Below are positions 8,438-17,487 of a DNA stretch of 64,000 nt, piece by piece. The translations under genes were made by a program, and so were the position numbers. This stretch comes from Occultella gossypii. Its GTDB lineage: Bacteria; Actinomycetota; Actinomycetes; Actinomycetales; Beutenbergiaceae. The stretch lies in NCBI RefSeq assembly GCF_019947135.1, contig NZ_JAGSHT010000010.1:310001-374000 (forward strand), in the 5' to 3' direction. Positions within the stretch are counted from its first letter, which is position 1. Each line of letters opens with the position of its first letter. The notes under the pieces were generated by a model. It did no database searches and was not told the DNA's origin. It saw nothing but the letters and a program-made list of their open reading frames with translations.

Positions 8438-9598
8438 TCAGATCGTCGTGTCGTGCGGGTCGAAGCTGCTGCCGTTGGGGGTGTATCCCTCGACCGGCCG
8501 AAGCGTGTAGCCGTCGGCGATCGTGTCGGTCCGGTAGAACAACTCGAACAACTCGGCTGCTTCGTCCGCGGTGAACACCTCGTGCGGGCCGATCCTCTCC
8601 GTGCTGCGCGGCAGCACGATCTCGACTTCGGACAGATCCTGGTCGGTGTTCGGGCGGCCAACGACCGAGCGCACGGATACTGCCCCGAGCTCGGCTCCTC
8701 CCGGATGGCAGAACTCGAGCACCATGGCCTCGGCGGTCCCGGCGGCCTGCATGTACAACGACGTCGAGTGATCGTCCGGCGCCCCCGTAGGCGGGTGAGC
8801 AGCCAGGACCACTGCCCACGGGTTGGAGCCGTCCAAGGACGAGAGGTGGTGGCCGATTCTCCCGGGGTGATGCTCACGGGCCAGATCGGTTGAGGTGCTG
8901 CGCTGCGACTCGTGATGAACCTGCAGGTTGTGCGTGGGGCTCAAACTCGCGGTGAACGTCGCATAGGCATCCGGGCCCTTGGCGTACGCGGACAAGTACT
9001 TCAGCACATCGACCGTCGACGACATCGGACCGCGCTCGCCGCGAGCGGTCGCGTCATCGGCGATGCGGGCGGCGTCCGCCGCGCGGTCGGCGGCGATCAG
9101 GGCGGTGATCGTGCGCACCAGTTCCTGTCCCGATGCACGACTTCCGCGGTCCTGCTCCAGCGCTGCCACGAAGTCGGCGACCGCGGGATGGGCGGTGATG
9201 AAGCCGTTGCGGACCCGGTCGAACTCGTCAAGCACCGGATCCCAGTCGGGAGCGCCGCCCACGTCCACGTCCAGGGAGCCGCTGGCGATCCGCAAGGGCC
9301 GGACCTGGAAGGCACCGGCGATGCGGTGGTCGATCCGTTTCTGCGGACCCATCACCACATCGGGTAGGAACGCGGCCCAGAGGATCTCGTCGACAGCGAG
9401 CGGCTTGACGTCGACGACCCAGTTGATCCGCAGCCGTTCGCGGTCCCGGTCCGGGTGGACCACGTGCGCCTCGACGGAGGTGATGTAGACGTCGTCGAGA
9501 ATGAACGCGGTCCCGCTGACGAACCGCATCCCGCGGCGACGGCTCGCGGGACGGAGAGCGTCCAGCCACGCCTGGGCTGCTGGTGATCGCTTCGCCAC
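8438..9598 (-). CDS. Hypothetical two-domain protein whose C-terminus recurs nearby
   Basis: The 386-residue protein starts at a GTG (9598). Residues about 24-150 form a globular beta-rich part, followed by a helical linker. Residues about 250-370 are clearly related to nearly the whole 161-residue protein encoded at 11526-12011: both have the MQAAGTA(E/D)AM segment, a gap, then (E/G)VFTADEAA and a conserved tail. No known family was recognised. The sharing of a domain between two neighbours on opposite strands suggests duplication of an immunity-like or sensor domain within this island. Confidence 0.7.
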   Translation of the reverse strand: MAKRSPAAQAWLDALRPASRRRGMRFVSGTAFILDDVYITSVEAHVVHPDRDRERLRINWVVDVKPLAVDEILWAAFLPDVVMGPQKRIDHRIAGAFQVRPLRIASGSLDVDVGGAPDWDPVLDEFDRVRNGFITAHPAVADFVAALEQDRGSRASGQELVRTITALIAADRAADAARIADDATARGERGPMSSTVDVLKYLSAYAKGPDAYATFTASLSPTHNLQVHHESQRSTSTDLAREHHPGRIGHHLSSLDGSNPWAVVLAAHPPTGAPDDHSTSLYMQAAGTAEAMVLEFCHPGGAELGAVSVRSVVGRPNTDQDLSEVEIVLPRSTERIGPHEVFTADEAAELFELFYRTDTIADGYTLRPVEGYTPNGSSFDPHDTTI

Positions 9599-9667
9599 GA
9601 TCTCACTGTCTCACGGCTGCCGACACCGAAGGCGGGCCGGACCACGGCGGGCGCCCGCGGACTCCGA

Positions 9668-10225
9668 TCATGTGCTCCTGATGTCGGCCGGATCGATGAT
9701 CGCCGAGACCTCGGATCCAGGGTTGAGCGCGATCCGCACCCCCTCGGGCAGCGCCGCGGCCAGCTGGCTGCCGAGGATCACGCTGTGTTCGGCGTGGCCC
9801 GACGCCGTCGCCTTGTCGGCGTCGGTGAAGGCATAGGCGAGGCGACTGCCATCGCCGGCTGGAGCGAGGAAGATCCCGCCCTCAGGACGACTGAAGATGA
9901 CGACTTCAGCCGAGGCGAACTCGCGGTCCATCTGCTCGCCCGGCGCGTGTCCGGCCAGCACCAGCTGCAGGACGCGCTCCAGTTTGGTGGCCGGCGTGGC
10001 CCACCCACGCGCCAGCGGAGACGGGACATACCGAGGATTGGGGGTGAACTCCTCGCTCAGTTCACCGTTCTCGTCCGCACGCCATGCTCCTACGATGCCC
10101 TGCGGCGGGACACGGCCGGCCGGATCGAACTCGGGATCGACCGCGTAGACCCACGCGCCAGGGTTCGCACGGGCCTCGGCTCGGAGTGCGTCCGTGATGG
10201 GCGGTGTGGCCGGCGGGTTGGTCAT
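9668..10225 (-). CDS. Type VII secretion-associated-like protein (SseB-related)
   Basis: The 185-residue protein begins ITDALRAEARANPGAWVYAV and continues DPEFDPAGRVPPQGIVGAW, then NPRYVPSP. This order matches my memory of the actinobacterial family named 'type VII secretion system-associated protein', found near single WXG100 or toxin loci. The C-terminal half resembles SseB-type domains. The ATG at 10225 is preceded by GGGGA; an upstream GTG at 10267 is the alternative. No ESX component is visible within the window, so a link to secretion rests only on the family name. Confidence 0.6.
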   Translation of the reverse strand: MTNPPATPPITDALRAEARANPGAWVYAVDPEFDPAGRVPPQGIVGAWRADENGELSEEFTPNPRYVPSPLARGWATPATKLERVLQLVLAGHAPGEQMDREFASAEVVIFSRPEGGIFLAPAGDGSRLAYAFTDADKATASGHAEHSVILGSQLAAALPEGVRIALNPGSEVSAIIDPADIRST

Positions 10226-10333
10226 GTGTGGTCCCCATCCATGGCGAGATCGGTCAGTTTCAGCCACCGTATTGCGGGTTGGTCAGTACCGGATCTGCGA
10301 ACTGTCGCAACCAGACGACGTGATGACCGACGA

Positions 10334-10783
10334 TCAGAGGGGACCTGAAGACGTCAGCCCACCGTCACGGTTGTGTCCGTCGAACTTCGGGCGCAGCTCT
10401 TCGCGCATCTGCCGGTAGTTCGCCGGCTTCACAGCCCAACGTTCCTCATCCGTGTCCTCGAACGTCACCTGGTACTCGCCGGTCGTCCGGTCGAACTGCA
10501 CGAGGATCTTCACAGGCAGCGGGTCACCGACCTTGTACTGGTTCCCCAAGTACGCATCGACTGCCGATTCGATGCTCGACCAGTCGCAGGCCACGGCTGT
10601 GATGACGCCGCCGGGCGAGTAGGCGTATCCGTGCACACTGCGATAGCCGTCGCCGAACTCCAGGATCATCGCCAGCGAGTCCCAGTCTTCCTCGACGGGC
10701 CCGCGCATCTCGCGGGCCAAGGACGGCCCGTTCATGGCCTCGATCAACGACCGGATGAGATCGATGGTGACGTCATTCGACAT
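10334..10783 (-). CDS. YezG/DUF600-like immunity-type protein
   Basis: The 149-residue protein has a short helical N-terminus, a beta-rich middle and a C-terminal segment (DEERWAVKPANYRQMREELR) like that of YezG/DUF600 proteins, which protect against secreted nuclease toxins of the LXG/YeeF type in Firmicutes. The start at 10783 is set by GAGGAGG just before it; the open frame reads far upstream but lacks coding character. No cognate toxin gene is nearby. Identification is by shape and a few residues only. Confidence 0.55.
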   Translation of the reverse strand: MSNDVTIDLIRSLIEAMNGPSLAREMRGPVEEDWDSLAMILEFGDGYRSVHGYAYSPGGVITAVACDWSSIESAVDAYLGNQYKVGDPLPVKILVQFDRTTGEYQVTFEDTDEERWAVKPANYRQMREELRPKFDGHNRDGGLTSSGPL

Positions 10784-10934
10784 GGTCCTCCTCGGGTCCG
10801 GCTCGGCGTTCCAGCAGATTGAACCATGACCGCCTGTGTGACCGGAGTGAACGTCGCCAGGTGGGCGCTGAACGTGCAACGCTACGGCTTCGTGTGTGGA
10901 CGACAGTGCGGGGCGCAAGAGAAACGGAAGCAGC

Positions 10935-11476
10935 ATGCAGATCGTGTTCAAGGACATCATTGCTGGCGATATCGACTCGGTCCGGCGGCGCTCCTGCTGG
11001 CACAGGGCGCAGACCCGAACTTCATCGAACACGGCGACCGAGAACCATGGGCGATGCCGGTCCTCCACCACGCGATCAAGGCAGCCGTGATGCGCTCTCG
11101 CTGGCTACGACAGACCTTGCGTGAGGAAGAGCCATGGCAGCCGCGCAACACCGCCGAACGAGCCGACGCCGCCTACGACGCGCTCCACCTGCTCCTCGAG
11201 TCCGGGGCCGACGTCCAGGCCCTCGACTCGTACGGCAACTCGTCACTCGGACGCGCCGTGTTGGACGCACGACAGGTTCTCCCCCGGCACCGCCACAACG
11301 ACCCCGAGTGGGCGGACCCGAAGCCTCTGAACCCGGAACTCGTCGACGATCTCACCCGCGTCTTCGATAGCCTCATGGCACACGGCGCGGACCCGAACCG
11401 CACTGAGCGAGACCTCGGCGGATCCCTCGCCGAGTACCATCGCGCCGAACCCGTCGCCCAGTTCCTCCACGTGTGA
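10935..11476 (+). pseudogene. Frameshifted ankyrin-repeat protein gene
   Basis: An ATG at 10935 with GGAAG upstream opens MQIVFKDIIAGDIDSVR, the usual start of short bacterial ankyrin proteins. The rest (AALLLAQGADPNFIEHGDRE..., LLLESGADVQALDSYGNSSL, SLMAHGADPN) is in the -1 frame and runs to 11476. One extra G at about 10984-10986 would restore a protein of about 180 residues with three ankyrin-like units. So a single-base deletion, or a sequence error, splits the gene. Ankyrin repeats mediate protein binding, and such genes are frequent in polyimmunity clusters. Confidence 0.65.
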
Positions 11477-11525
11477 TCCGGGCCGCTCGACTGACAACCT
11501 GGCCACGTCGCCACCCGGAGGGGCC

Positions 11526-12011
11526 ATGACACGCTACGGACCGTTCGCAGAAACGACTCCGCGTGGGCAAACAGGGTGGCTCGACGATCGACGCCGTCCG
11601 GTTCCGGATCATCTGCGTTTGATGCTGGGGCACCTGAACGGTGACGAGAGGTATACGTACAGCATCTGGCGGGGTGCCGATCCGGAGAGCATCGTCGGGT
11701 TTCGCGATCACGCGGGCGAGTCGCTCATGCAGGCAGCCGGTACCGCTGACGCGATGACGGTGGAGGTGCGGCTTCCTGGCCCCGATGGAGAGGGCCATCT
11801 GTATGCGGTAAGTCGCCCGGAGCCCGTGGACGGCACCACGATCCTGATACCGATCAGTGACACCCGAGCCGTGCGGGTGCTCTCGAACGGAGTGTTCACC
11901 GCTGACGAGGCGGCCGTGATCTTCTACACGTACTACCTCACCGACATCGTCTCCCCGCCCTACGTGCTCCGAGAACTCGACCTCACCCGAGAACTCTCAG
12001 CGGAGCGCTGA
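11526..12011 (+). CDS. Hypothetical protein, stand-alone copy of a local domain
   Basis: The 161-residue protein starts at ATG 11526 with GGAGGGG before it. Residues about 36-150 align with the C-terminal domain of the 386-residue protein encoded at 8438-9598, sharing SLMQAAGTADAM and GVFTADEAAVIF and the spacing between them. The domain looks beta-rich with one helix at its end. It is not a family I recognise. It sits between the broken ankyrin gene and a convergent hypothetical gene. A stand-alone plus a fused copy suggests recent duplication within an immunity-like island. Confidence 0.7.
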   Translation: MTRYGPFAETTPRGQTGWLDDRRRPVPDHLRLMLGHLNGDERYTYSIWRGADPESIVGFRDHAGESLMQAAGTADAMTVEVRLPGPDGEGHLYAVSRPEPVDGTTILIPISDTRAVRVLSNGVFTADEAAVIFYTYYLTDIVSPPYVLRELDLTRELSAER

Positions 12012-12074
12012 AGGTCACTGCCCCACCACGGTCCCGCCGACGCTGTCGCACGGAGCCCCAGTCCCCGCCTCGCA

Positions 12075-12782
12075 TCACGCCCACTTTTCGAGCTCGAGGT
12101 CGACGCGAGGGTCACAGCGCACCCACACCTCACCTGAAGGAGCACTGGCCGGGGCCTCGACCAGATGAAGACCCAGAGCCCCAACCGTCTTCAGCAATTC
12201 GTCTCGGGCCGCGCCCGCCTCGGCAACCGTCCGGCTGTGGAAGAGCACGTAGTACTCGTCCGAATCGCCGATGTACTCGTTGTGCCCGGTGTCCGCCCAA
12301 GTCTTGCAGAACTGATTCAGGGCCTTCTTGTCGAGTTTTGGCAGCGCGGCAATCTCGCGGCGTCTCAGTTCGCTTTCACGCATTTCTCGCACCCACGCGA
12401 GCTCGAGGTTCTCGAACGAGTCGTCCGGCAGCAGACTCTCACGATCGGACGTCCACGGACCATGGTCGTCGAGAGCGGCGTAACCGCTATGGGCGAAGCG
12501 CAGCTGCAGGTCGGTGCCGTCGGTGCGCCGCTCGTATCGGCGGTAGCTGACCTCGGGGCTCGCGCCATTGCGCACACGTCCGACGATGCCGTGCGCGGTC
12601 TCGATGATCAGCGTCTCATCGGTGAGCACGCGTTCAAGACGAAATGTCGAATTCTCTTCACTCAGGTGCTTCTTGACAAAGTTGCTGAACGCAGTCCAGA
12701 ACTTGAGATGGTCATGATCGCCCATTGCGAAGGAGCGCTTGTGTCCTTGCGCATCCCGGAATACAAGCCGTCTCTCGCCCAT
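12075..12782 (-). CDS. Hypothetical protein
   Basis: This 235-residue protein is hydrophilic and alternates beta-rich (N-terminal) and helical parts; the C-terminal segment (NEYIGDSDEYYVLFHS followed by a helix and a final beta strand) resembles a small alpha/beta domain. No known family was recognised. I chose the ATG at 12782 because AGAGG lies five bases before it; an ATG five codons upstream is also possible. The longer open frame above it lacks coding character. Confidence 0.6.
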   Translation of the reverse strand: MGERRLVFRDAQGHKRSFAMGDHDHLKFWTAFSNFVKKHLSEENSTFRLERVLTDETLIIETAHGIVGRVRNGASPEVSYRRYERRTDGTDLQLRFAHSGYAALDDHGPWTSDRESLLPDDSFENLELAWVREMRESELRRREIAALPKLDKKALNQFCKTWADTGHNEYIGDSDEYYVLFHSRTVAEAGAARDELLKTVGALGLHLVEAPASAPSGEVWVRCDPRVDLELEKWA

Positions 12783-13140
12783 CAGCACCTCTCGCATTGC
12801 TCCCCGCGCCCACGGGTCGACCGATTGTAACCGCAACCACCTGAGGCGATCCCTGCGGTGCTTGACTCGAAGACTCAACCGCGATTGTTGACACCAGGTG
12901 CTCTCGGCAGAGTGGGCGGGCATCTGCAAACCCGACCCGGCGTCCACCGGCTCGCGTCGTCGACCGCGGTGGCGTATCCCCTCGTCGAGACACCACAGGA
13001 ACTGACCTTCGAGCACCGTCGCCCCATCCGCCGTAGAGCGTCGTGCATCCTCACTGTCGGCATCCGTTGTCTCCTGAGCACAGAACCGGTAGCGTCAACT
13101 CAGCGCGGCCGAGGCGCAACTGGAGAGTCCGGAAAGGGCC
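12783..13140. other. Divergent intergenic region of 358 bases
   Basis: It separates the divergent genes at 12782 (minus) and 13141 (plus) and should hold both promoters. Open frames in it have no ribosome binding site and no recognisable protein. A degraded gene remnant on the minus strand is possible but cannot be shown. Confidence 0.4.
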
Positions 13141-13803
13141 ATGCCCACTCGTTCATCGATCATGGGTGAACTCGAGAACCTCAGGAAGCGCGCGAAACAC
13201 CTCGTACGCCAGCACCGTGCCGGCGTCTATACGGTGGCCGCACGCCTGCGCCTCTCGTTGCCTCGGTTTGCGGGTCTGACCGATCGCGAGGTGCTCGCTG
13301 CGGAGTTTGCTCTGCACGAGGCGCAGGAGGTCGTCGCGTCCGAACTCGGGTTCACGTCTTGGTCCGACCTGAAGGAGCACCCACCGATGCCCGTCACCGA
13401 TACGTCCGCGCCCCGGCTTCAGCGAGCGAACGCGCAGGTGTTCGTCACCGACTTCCCGCGAGCAATGACCTTCTACCGCACCCTTCTCGGATTCGAGATC
13501 GCCTTCACCTATGGCGAGCCTCCCTTCTATGGCGAGCTCCGCCGCGGCGATGCCTGCTTCAACGTGCGCCACGTCGACAAGTCACCTTTCGTGGCAGATG
13601 TGCGAGAGCAGGAGCAGTTGCTGTCGGCATACGTCGCGACCACCAACGCCAAGGACCTCTTCCTCGAGTTCCAGGCTGCGGGCGTCGACTTTCAGGAGAG
13701 ACTGCAGCTGAAGCCATGGGGAGCCAACGAGTTCGTCGTCCGCGACCCAGACGGCAATCTCATCCTCTTCGGGACGCCGTCGGCCCAGCCGTCCCGACGG
13801 TGA
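13141..13803 (+). CDS. VOC/glyoxalase-family protein with an N-terminal helical domain
   Basis: The 220-residue protein has two parts. Residues about 8-80 (LENLRKRAKHLVRQHRAG to LGFTSWSDLKEH) form a helical domain that I recall as a common N-terminal add-on of ankyrin and VOC proteins in actinobacteria. Residues about 90-215 are a vicinal-oxygen-chelate domain (VFVTDFPRAMTFYRTLLGFE near the start, FVVRDPDGNLILFG at the end). VOC proteins can be dioxygenases, glyoxalases or drug-binding resistance proteins; which one applies here is not visible. The start at 13141 follows GGAAAGG closely; an ATG at 13162 lacks a site. Confidence 0.8.
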   Translation: MPTRSSIMGELENLRKRAKHLVRQHRAGVYTVAARLRLSLPRFAGLTDREVLAAEFALHEAQEVVASELGFTSWSDLKEHPPMPVTDTSAPRLQRANAQVFVTDFPRAMTFYRTLLGFEIAFTYGEPPFYGELRRGDACFNVRHVDKSPFVADVREQEQLLSAYVATTNAKDLFLEFQAAGVDFQERLQLKPWGANEFVVRDPDGNLILFGTPSAQPSRR

Positions 13804-14008
13804 TCCACACACTGAAGCTTCGACCACGAGTCTCGAGTAGGGGCGACGTCACACGTTGGACCGGAACTCGACCGCATTCCGATGGTCATAGCGTATTTGC
13901 CACCGCGAGGCTGAGGTGAGGATCCGGTCGCCCACCGACACGCCCCCAGCATGGGCATTCGTCCTTCCAGGAAGGCCCTCCCTGCGTGTGAGAACGGGCG
14001 CGTCACCA

Positions 14009-14728
14009 CTAAGAGCGTGCGTACGTCTGCAGCCACACCACCGCGTCACGATACTCGCGGCTGTCCTGCGGTGAGCCTGGGCACTGGTCCGAGATCTGGC
14101 CAATGCCGGCCTGCAGGAGCCTCGCCAGTTCCCTCTTGACGACCTTGCGCTGAGCTCGGGATGGCGTGTTGCGCACCTGCTCGGCGAGCCGGGTGAACAC
14201 GACGGCCGTCTCCGGGTGGCCGAGCTGCCGCAGACCGTGCGCGATCACGTCGATCCGCTCGGCCACCACGTGTGTCCGTTCCGCCCGGGACGTCGATGGG
14301 GCCACGGAAGGAGCCGGCCACCACCACCGCTGTTTGCGGCCACTCATCGTGTGTCCGGCGCTCCCGCGGTAGGCCCGAACTGCACGATCGAACGCCTCGG
14401 GAGGAAGATGCAGCGAAGTCCTGGCCAGATGACAGTGCGCCAACCGGCCGGCGATCTCAGCCTGGATGGTCCGCATCCCGCCGCGGCTTCTCACCGCACC
14501 ACGGAGGCGGCCGCCCTCCCCTGTGAGACTCAGACACCAGGCCGAGTCGACCTCGGCGAGGCCCGACCCGACCAGGATCGACCATGCCGTCTCCATGCGT
14601 TCCCGATCGGGGACATCCGCCTGCAGCATGTCCCATCCGGACACCAGGGACCTCAGCCCTGTCGATCGCCCCGTTCGGTGCAGCAACGTCATCACCGTGG
14701 CTGCATCGTCGATGTCGCGACGGATCAT
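14009..14728 (-). CDS. Hypothetical protein with winged-helix-like N-terminus
   Basis: The 239-residue protein opens with a short helical hydrophobic segment and then alternates helices with a segment (MLQADVPDRERMETAWSIL, followed by GSGLAEVDSAWCLSLTGEG) that resembles a winged helix. The C-terminal half is basic (QRKVVKRELARLLQ). I recall similar proteins in actinobacterial accessory regions without assigned function. The ATG at 14728 is the best start in the frame but has only a weak ribosome site; the frame begins with a TTG at 14812 inside the upstream gene. It is the last gene of the accessory region. Confidence 0.55.
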   Translation of the reverse strand: MIRRDIDDAATVMTLLHRTGRSTGLRSLVSGWDMLQADVPDRERMETAWSILVGSGLAEVDSAWCLSLTGEGGRLRGAVRSRGGMRTIQAEIAGRLAHCHLARTSLHLPPEAFDRAVRAYRGSAGHTMSGRKQRWWWPAPSVAPSTSRAERTHVVAERIDVIAHGLRQLGHPETAVVFTRLAEQVRNTPSRAQRKVVKRELARLLQAGIGQISDQCPGSPQDSREYRDAVVWLQTYARS

Positions 14729-14789
14729 GAACACCAGAGTAGCTGCGACGCCCAGGGAGCCCTGCCGAGCGACGCCATCAGAGTGATCG

Positions 14790-15875
14790 TCAGACGTTGA
14801 ACCTGAACTCAACCACGTCGCCGTCGGCCATCACGTAGTCCTTGCCCTCGATCCGCACTCGGCCCCGCGCCTTGGCCTCGGCCATCGACCCCGCGTCCAC
14901 CAGGTCCGCGAACGAGACCACCTCGGCCTTGATGAAGCCACGCTGGAAGTCGGTGTGGATCACACCGGCTGCCTGCGGGGCCGTCCAACCCTTGTGGATC
15001 GTCCAGGCCCGGGACTCCTTGGGGCCGGCGGTGAGGTAGGTCTGCAGGCCGAGGGTGTCGAACCCGACGCGGGCGAGCTGGTCGAGGCCGGCCTCGTCCT
15101 GGCCGTTCTCGGCGAGCATCTCGGCCGCTTCGTCCGGCTCCAGCTCGACCAGCTCAGCCTCGAACTTGGCGTCCAGGAAGATGGCCTCGGCGGGTGCGAC
15201 GAGCGCGCGCAGCTCGGCCTGCATGGCCTCGTCGGCGAGGCCGTCGTCGTCGGTGTTGAACACGTAGATGAACGGCTTCGCGGTCATCAGGCCGAGGTCG
15301 GCGACGATCTCCGGGTCGAGACCCGCGGCGGCGCCGCCGGCGGAGATCGTGGTGCCCGCCTCGAGCAGGGCGAGCGCACCCTTCGCGGTCTCGAGCACCT
15401 TGGCGTCGGTCTTCCTGCCCTTGACCTCCTTCTCGAGCCGCGGGATCGCCTTCTCGAGGGTCTGCAGGTCGGCCAGGATCAGCTCGGTGTTGACGGTCTC
15501 GATGTCATCCTTCGGGGACACCTTGCCGTCCACGTGGACCACGTCCGGGTCCGCGAACGCCCGCGTTACCTGGCAGATGGCGTCCGCCTCGCGAATGTTC
15601 GCGAGGAACTTGTTGCCCAGCCCCTCACCCTCGCTGGCGCCCTTCACGATGCCGGCGATGTCCACGAAGGACACGGTCGCCGGCAGGATCCGCTCGCTGC
15701 CGAAGATCCCGGCGAGGACCTTCAGCCGCTCGTCCGGGAGCGGGACCACCCCGATGTTCGGCTCGATCGTCGCGAACGGGTAGTTCGCCGCGAGCACGGT
15801 CGCGCGGGTCAGCGCATTGAACAGGGTGGACTTGCCGACGTTGGGCAGGCCGGCGATGCCAATAGTGAGAGCCAC
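14790..15875 (-). CDS. ychF: Redox-regulated ribosome-binding ATPase YchF/Obg-like
   Basis: The 361-residue protein has the full YchF layout: P-loop GLPNVGKST at residues about 8-16, switch region and DIAGIVKGASEGEGLGNKF, the coiled-coil insertion in the middle and the C-terminal TGS-like domain ending FRFNV. YchF hydrolyses ATP rather than GTP and binds ribosomes. The start is the GTG at 15875, directly before LTIGIAGLPNVG; the upstream part of the open frame is not coding. It lies 22 bases downstream of the ABC permease gene on the same strand and may share its transcript. Confidence 0.97.
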   Translation of the reverse strand: MALTIGIAGLPNVGKSTLFNALTRATVLAANYPFATIEPNIGVVPLPDERLKVLAGIFGSERILPATVSFVDIAGIVKGASEGEGLGNKFLANIREADAICQVTRAFADPDVVHVDGKVSPKDDIETVNTELILADLQTLEKAIPRLEKEVKGRKTDAKVLETAKGALALLEAGTTISAGGAAAGLDPEIVADLGLMTAKPFIYVFNTDDDGLADEAMQAELRALVAPAEAIFLDAKFEAELVELEPDEAAEMLAENGQDEAGLDQLARVGFDTLGLQTYLTAGPKESRAWTIHKGWTAPQAAGVIHTDFQRGFIKAEVVSFADLVDAGSMAEAKARGRVRIEGKDYVMADGDVVEFRFNV

Positions 15876-15897
15876 GGAATAGCAGTGTACGGGCCGC

Positions 15898-17487
15898 TCA
15901 CGCGTAGGACATGACCTGCTGCAGCAGCTCGGGCCCACGGCGGTCGAAGATCCGGGCACCCCAGCGGATGCCGAGCAGTAACATGACCACGCCCTCGACC
16001 ACGCCGACCAGCAACGTCAGCCAGCCCAGCAGCGCGCTCGAGGTGATCAGCGCCGCGATCGCGAGGGCGACGAACGGCAGGGACAGCACCACGGTCGCCA
16101 GCGACCCGACCAGCTGCGACACGATCGTGGCCATCGCCGCACCCTGGGGTTGCTTGAACGGGCTGTCGCCCGGCTTGGGCACCGGGTACAGCAACCGGGC
16201 CGACGTCACGCTCGACACCCCGAGCGAGACCCCGAGCGCGCCGAGGCTCACCCCCAGCACGACCGGGGCCAGGTCCCACCGGCCCATGAAGCCGAGTGAG
16301 AACGCCGCGAAGATCGCCACGACCGCCACGGCGGGAGGCCCGACGGCGAGTGCCCGGCCCGTGCGGTCGTCTCGCCCTGACACCCCGGTCGAGACGTGCA
16401 GCGCGAACGCGCTGCTGTCGTAGGCGATGTCGGCGGAGACCGAGTAGCCGAGGATCCAGGCGGTCAGTGGGGCCAGGATCAGCAGGATCTCCGACGCCGT
16501 GCCGCCGCCGGCGACGAGCAGGATCACGGGCAGCAGCGGGAGTACCGCGATCGACGCCGCGTAACGGGGGTCGCGGAACCAGTAGGTCAGCGCCCGGGCG
16601 GCGACGGCGCCAGCGGGCGTGGCGGGCATCCGGTCGAACCAGCCGAGCCCCTTCGACCGGCCCTTGCCCGCGCCCGACGTCGGTGGGGTGACCAGGGACC
16701 TGGCCAGCGATACGTCCCAGAGCCACCACAGCAGGCCAAGGGTGACCCCGGCGATCAGCAACCTGACCAGCACCAGCGGCCACACGCCGTCGTGCACGGC
16801 TCCGGCGAGCCCCCACGGGGCGCCGAGCGGCGTCCACGCAACGACCGACGCGACCTGGTCGAGCAGCGCCGGGACCGCATCGAAGTCCGCGCCGGACTCC
16901 TCCAGGCGAGCGGCACCCCACGCGACCGCGGGGCCGACCAGCACGATCGGTACGAACGCCGCGATCGTCAGCACCTCCCGGTAGCGGCGCGACTCCAGCA
17001 ACGGGCCCAACGCCGTCGTGATGGCCCGGGAACCGACCACGCAGAGCGCGACCGCGAGCACCCCACCGACCAGCGCCGCGAGCAGGGTCAGCGGTTCGCC
17101 CACCCAGGCCAGCGCCATGCCGAGGACCAGGACCACCATCGAGAAGCCCGGAACCGACGTCAGCCCGGCCGCGGCCAGCCCGGCGAGCAGCGTGCGCCTG
17201 GGCACCCCGTAGGTCACGAACCGCTGCGGGTCGAGAGTGGCGTCCACGCCGAACGCGAAGAGCGGGATCACCCACCAGGCGAGCACGAGCACGGCACCGA
17301 CGATCGTGACGACGTCCGCGGTGATGCGCGGGTCGGCGTCGACTCCGGTGACCGTGCCGAAGATCGCCGCGCCCACGATCCAGACCGCATACAGGACCGC
17401 GACGATGAACCCGATCAGCTGCCAGACGCTGCGCTTGAAACTGTTCGCCATCAGCGTCAGCCGGAGCCTTACGAAGAGCGCAACCAT
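15898..17487 (-). CDS. ABC transporter permease, about 12 membrane segments
   Basis: The 529-residue protein is mostly hydrophobic with roughly twelve membrane helices and short charged loops, for example LVTPPTSGAGKGRSKG in the middle. It has no ATPase motifs. The ATPase gene just upstream overlaps its start by 19 bases, so the two form one exporter-like unit. The composition resembles ABC-2 exporters of unknown substrate in actinobacteria. It might move antibiotics, lipids or peptides; the sequence does not tell. Confidence 0.88.
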   Translation of the reverse strand: MVALFVRLRLTLMANSFKRSVWQLIGFIVAVLYAVWIVGAAIFGTVTGVDADPRITADVVTIVGAVLVLAWWVIPLFAFGVDATLDPQRFVTYGVPRRTLLAGLAAAGLTSVPGFSMVVLVLGMALAWVGEPLTLLAALVGGVLAVALCVVGSRAITTALGPLLESRRYREVLTIAAFVPIVLVGPAVAWGAARLEESGADFDAVPALLDQVASVVAWTPLGAPWGLAGAVHDGVWPLVLVRLLIAGVTLGLLWWLWDVSLARSLVTPPTSGAGKGRSKGLGWFDRMPATPAGAVAARALTYWFRDPRYAASIAVLPLLPVILLVAGGGTASEILLILAPLTAWILGYSVSADIAYDSSAFALHVSTGVSGRDDRTGRALAVGPPAVAVVAIFAAFSLGFMGRWDLAPVVLGVSLGALGVSLGVSSVTSARLLYPVPKPGDSPFKQPQGAAMATIVSQLVGSLATVVLSLPFVALAIAALITSSALLGWLTLLVGVVEGVVMLLLGIRWGARIFDRRGPELLQQVMSYA

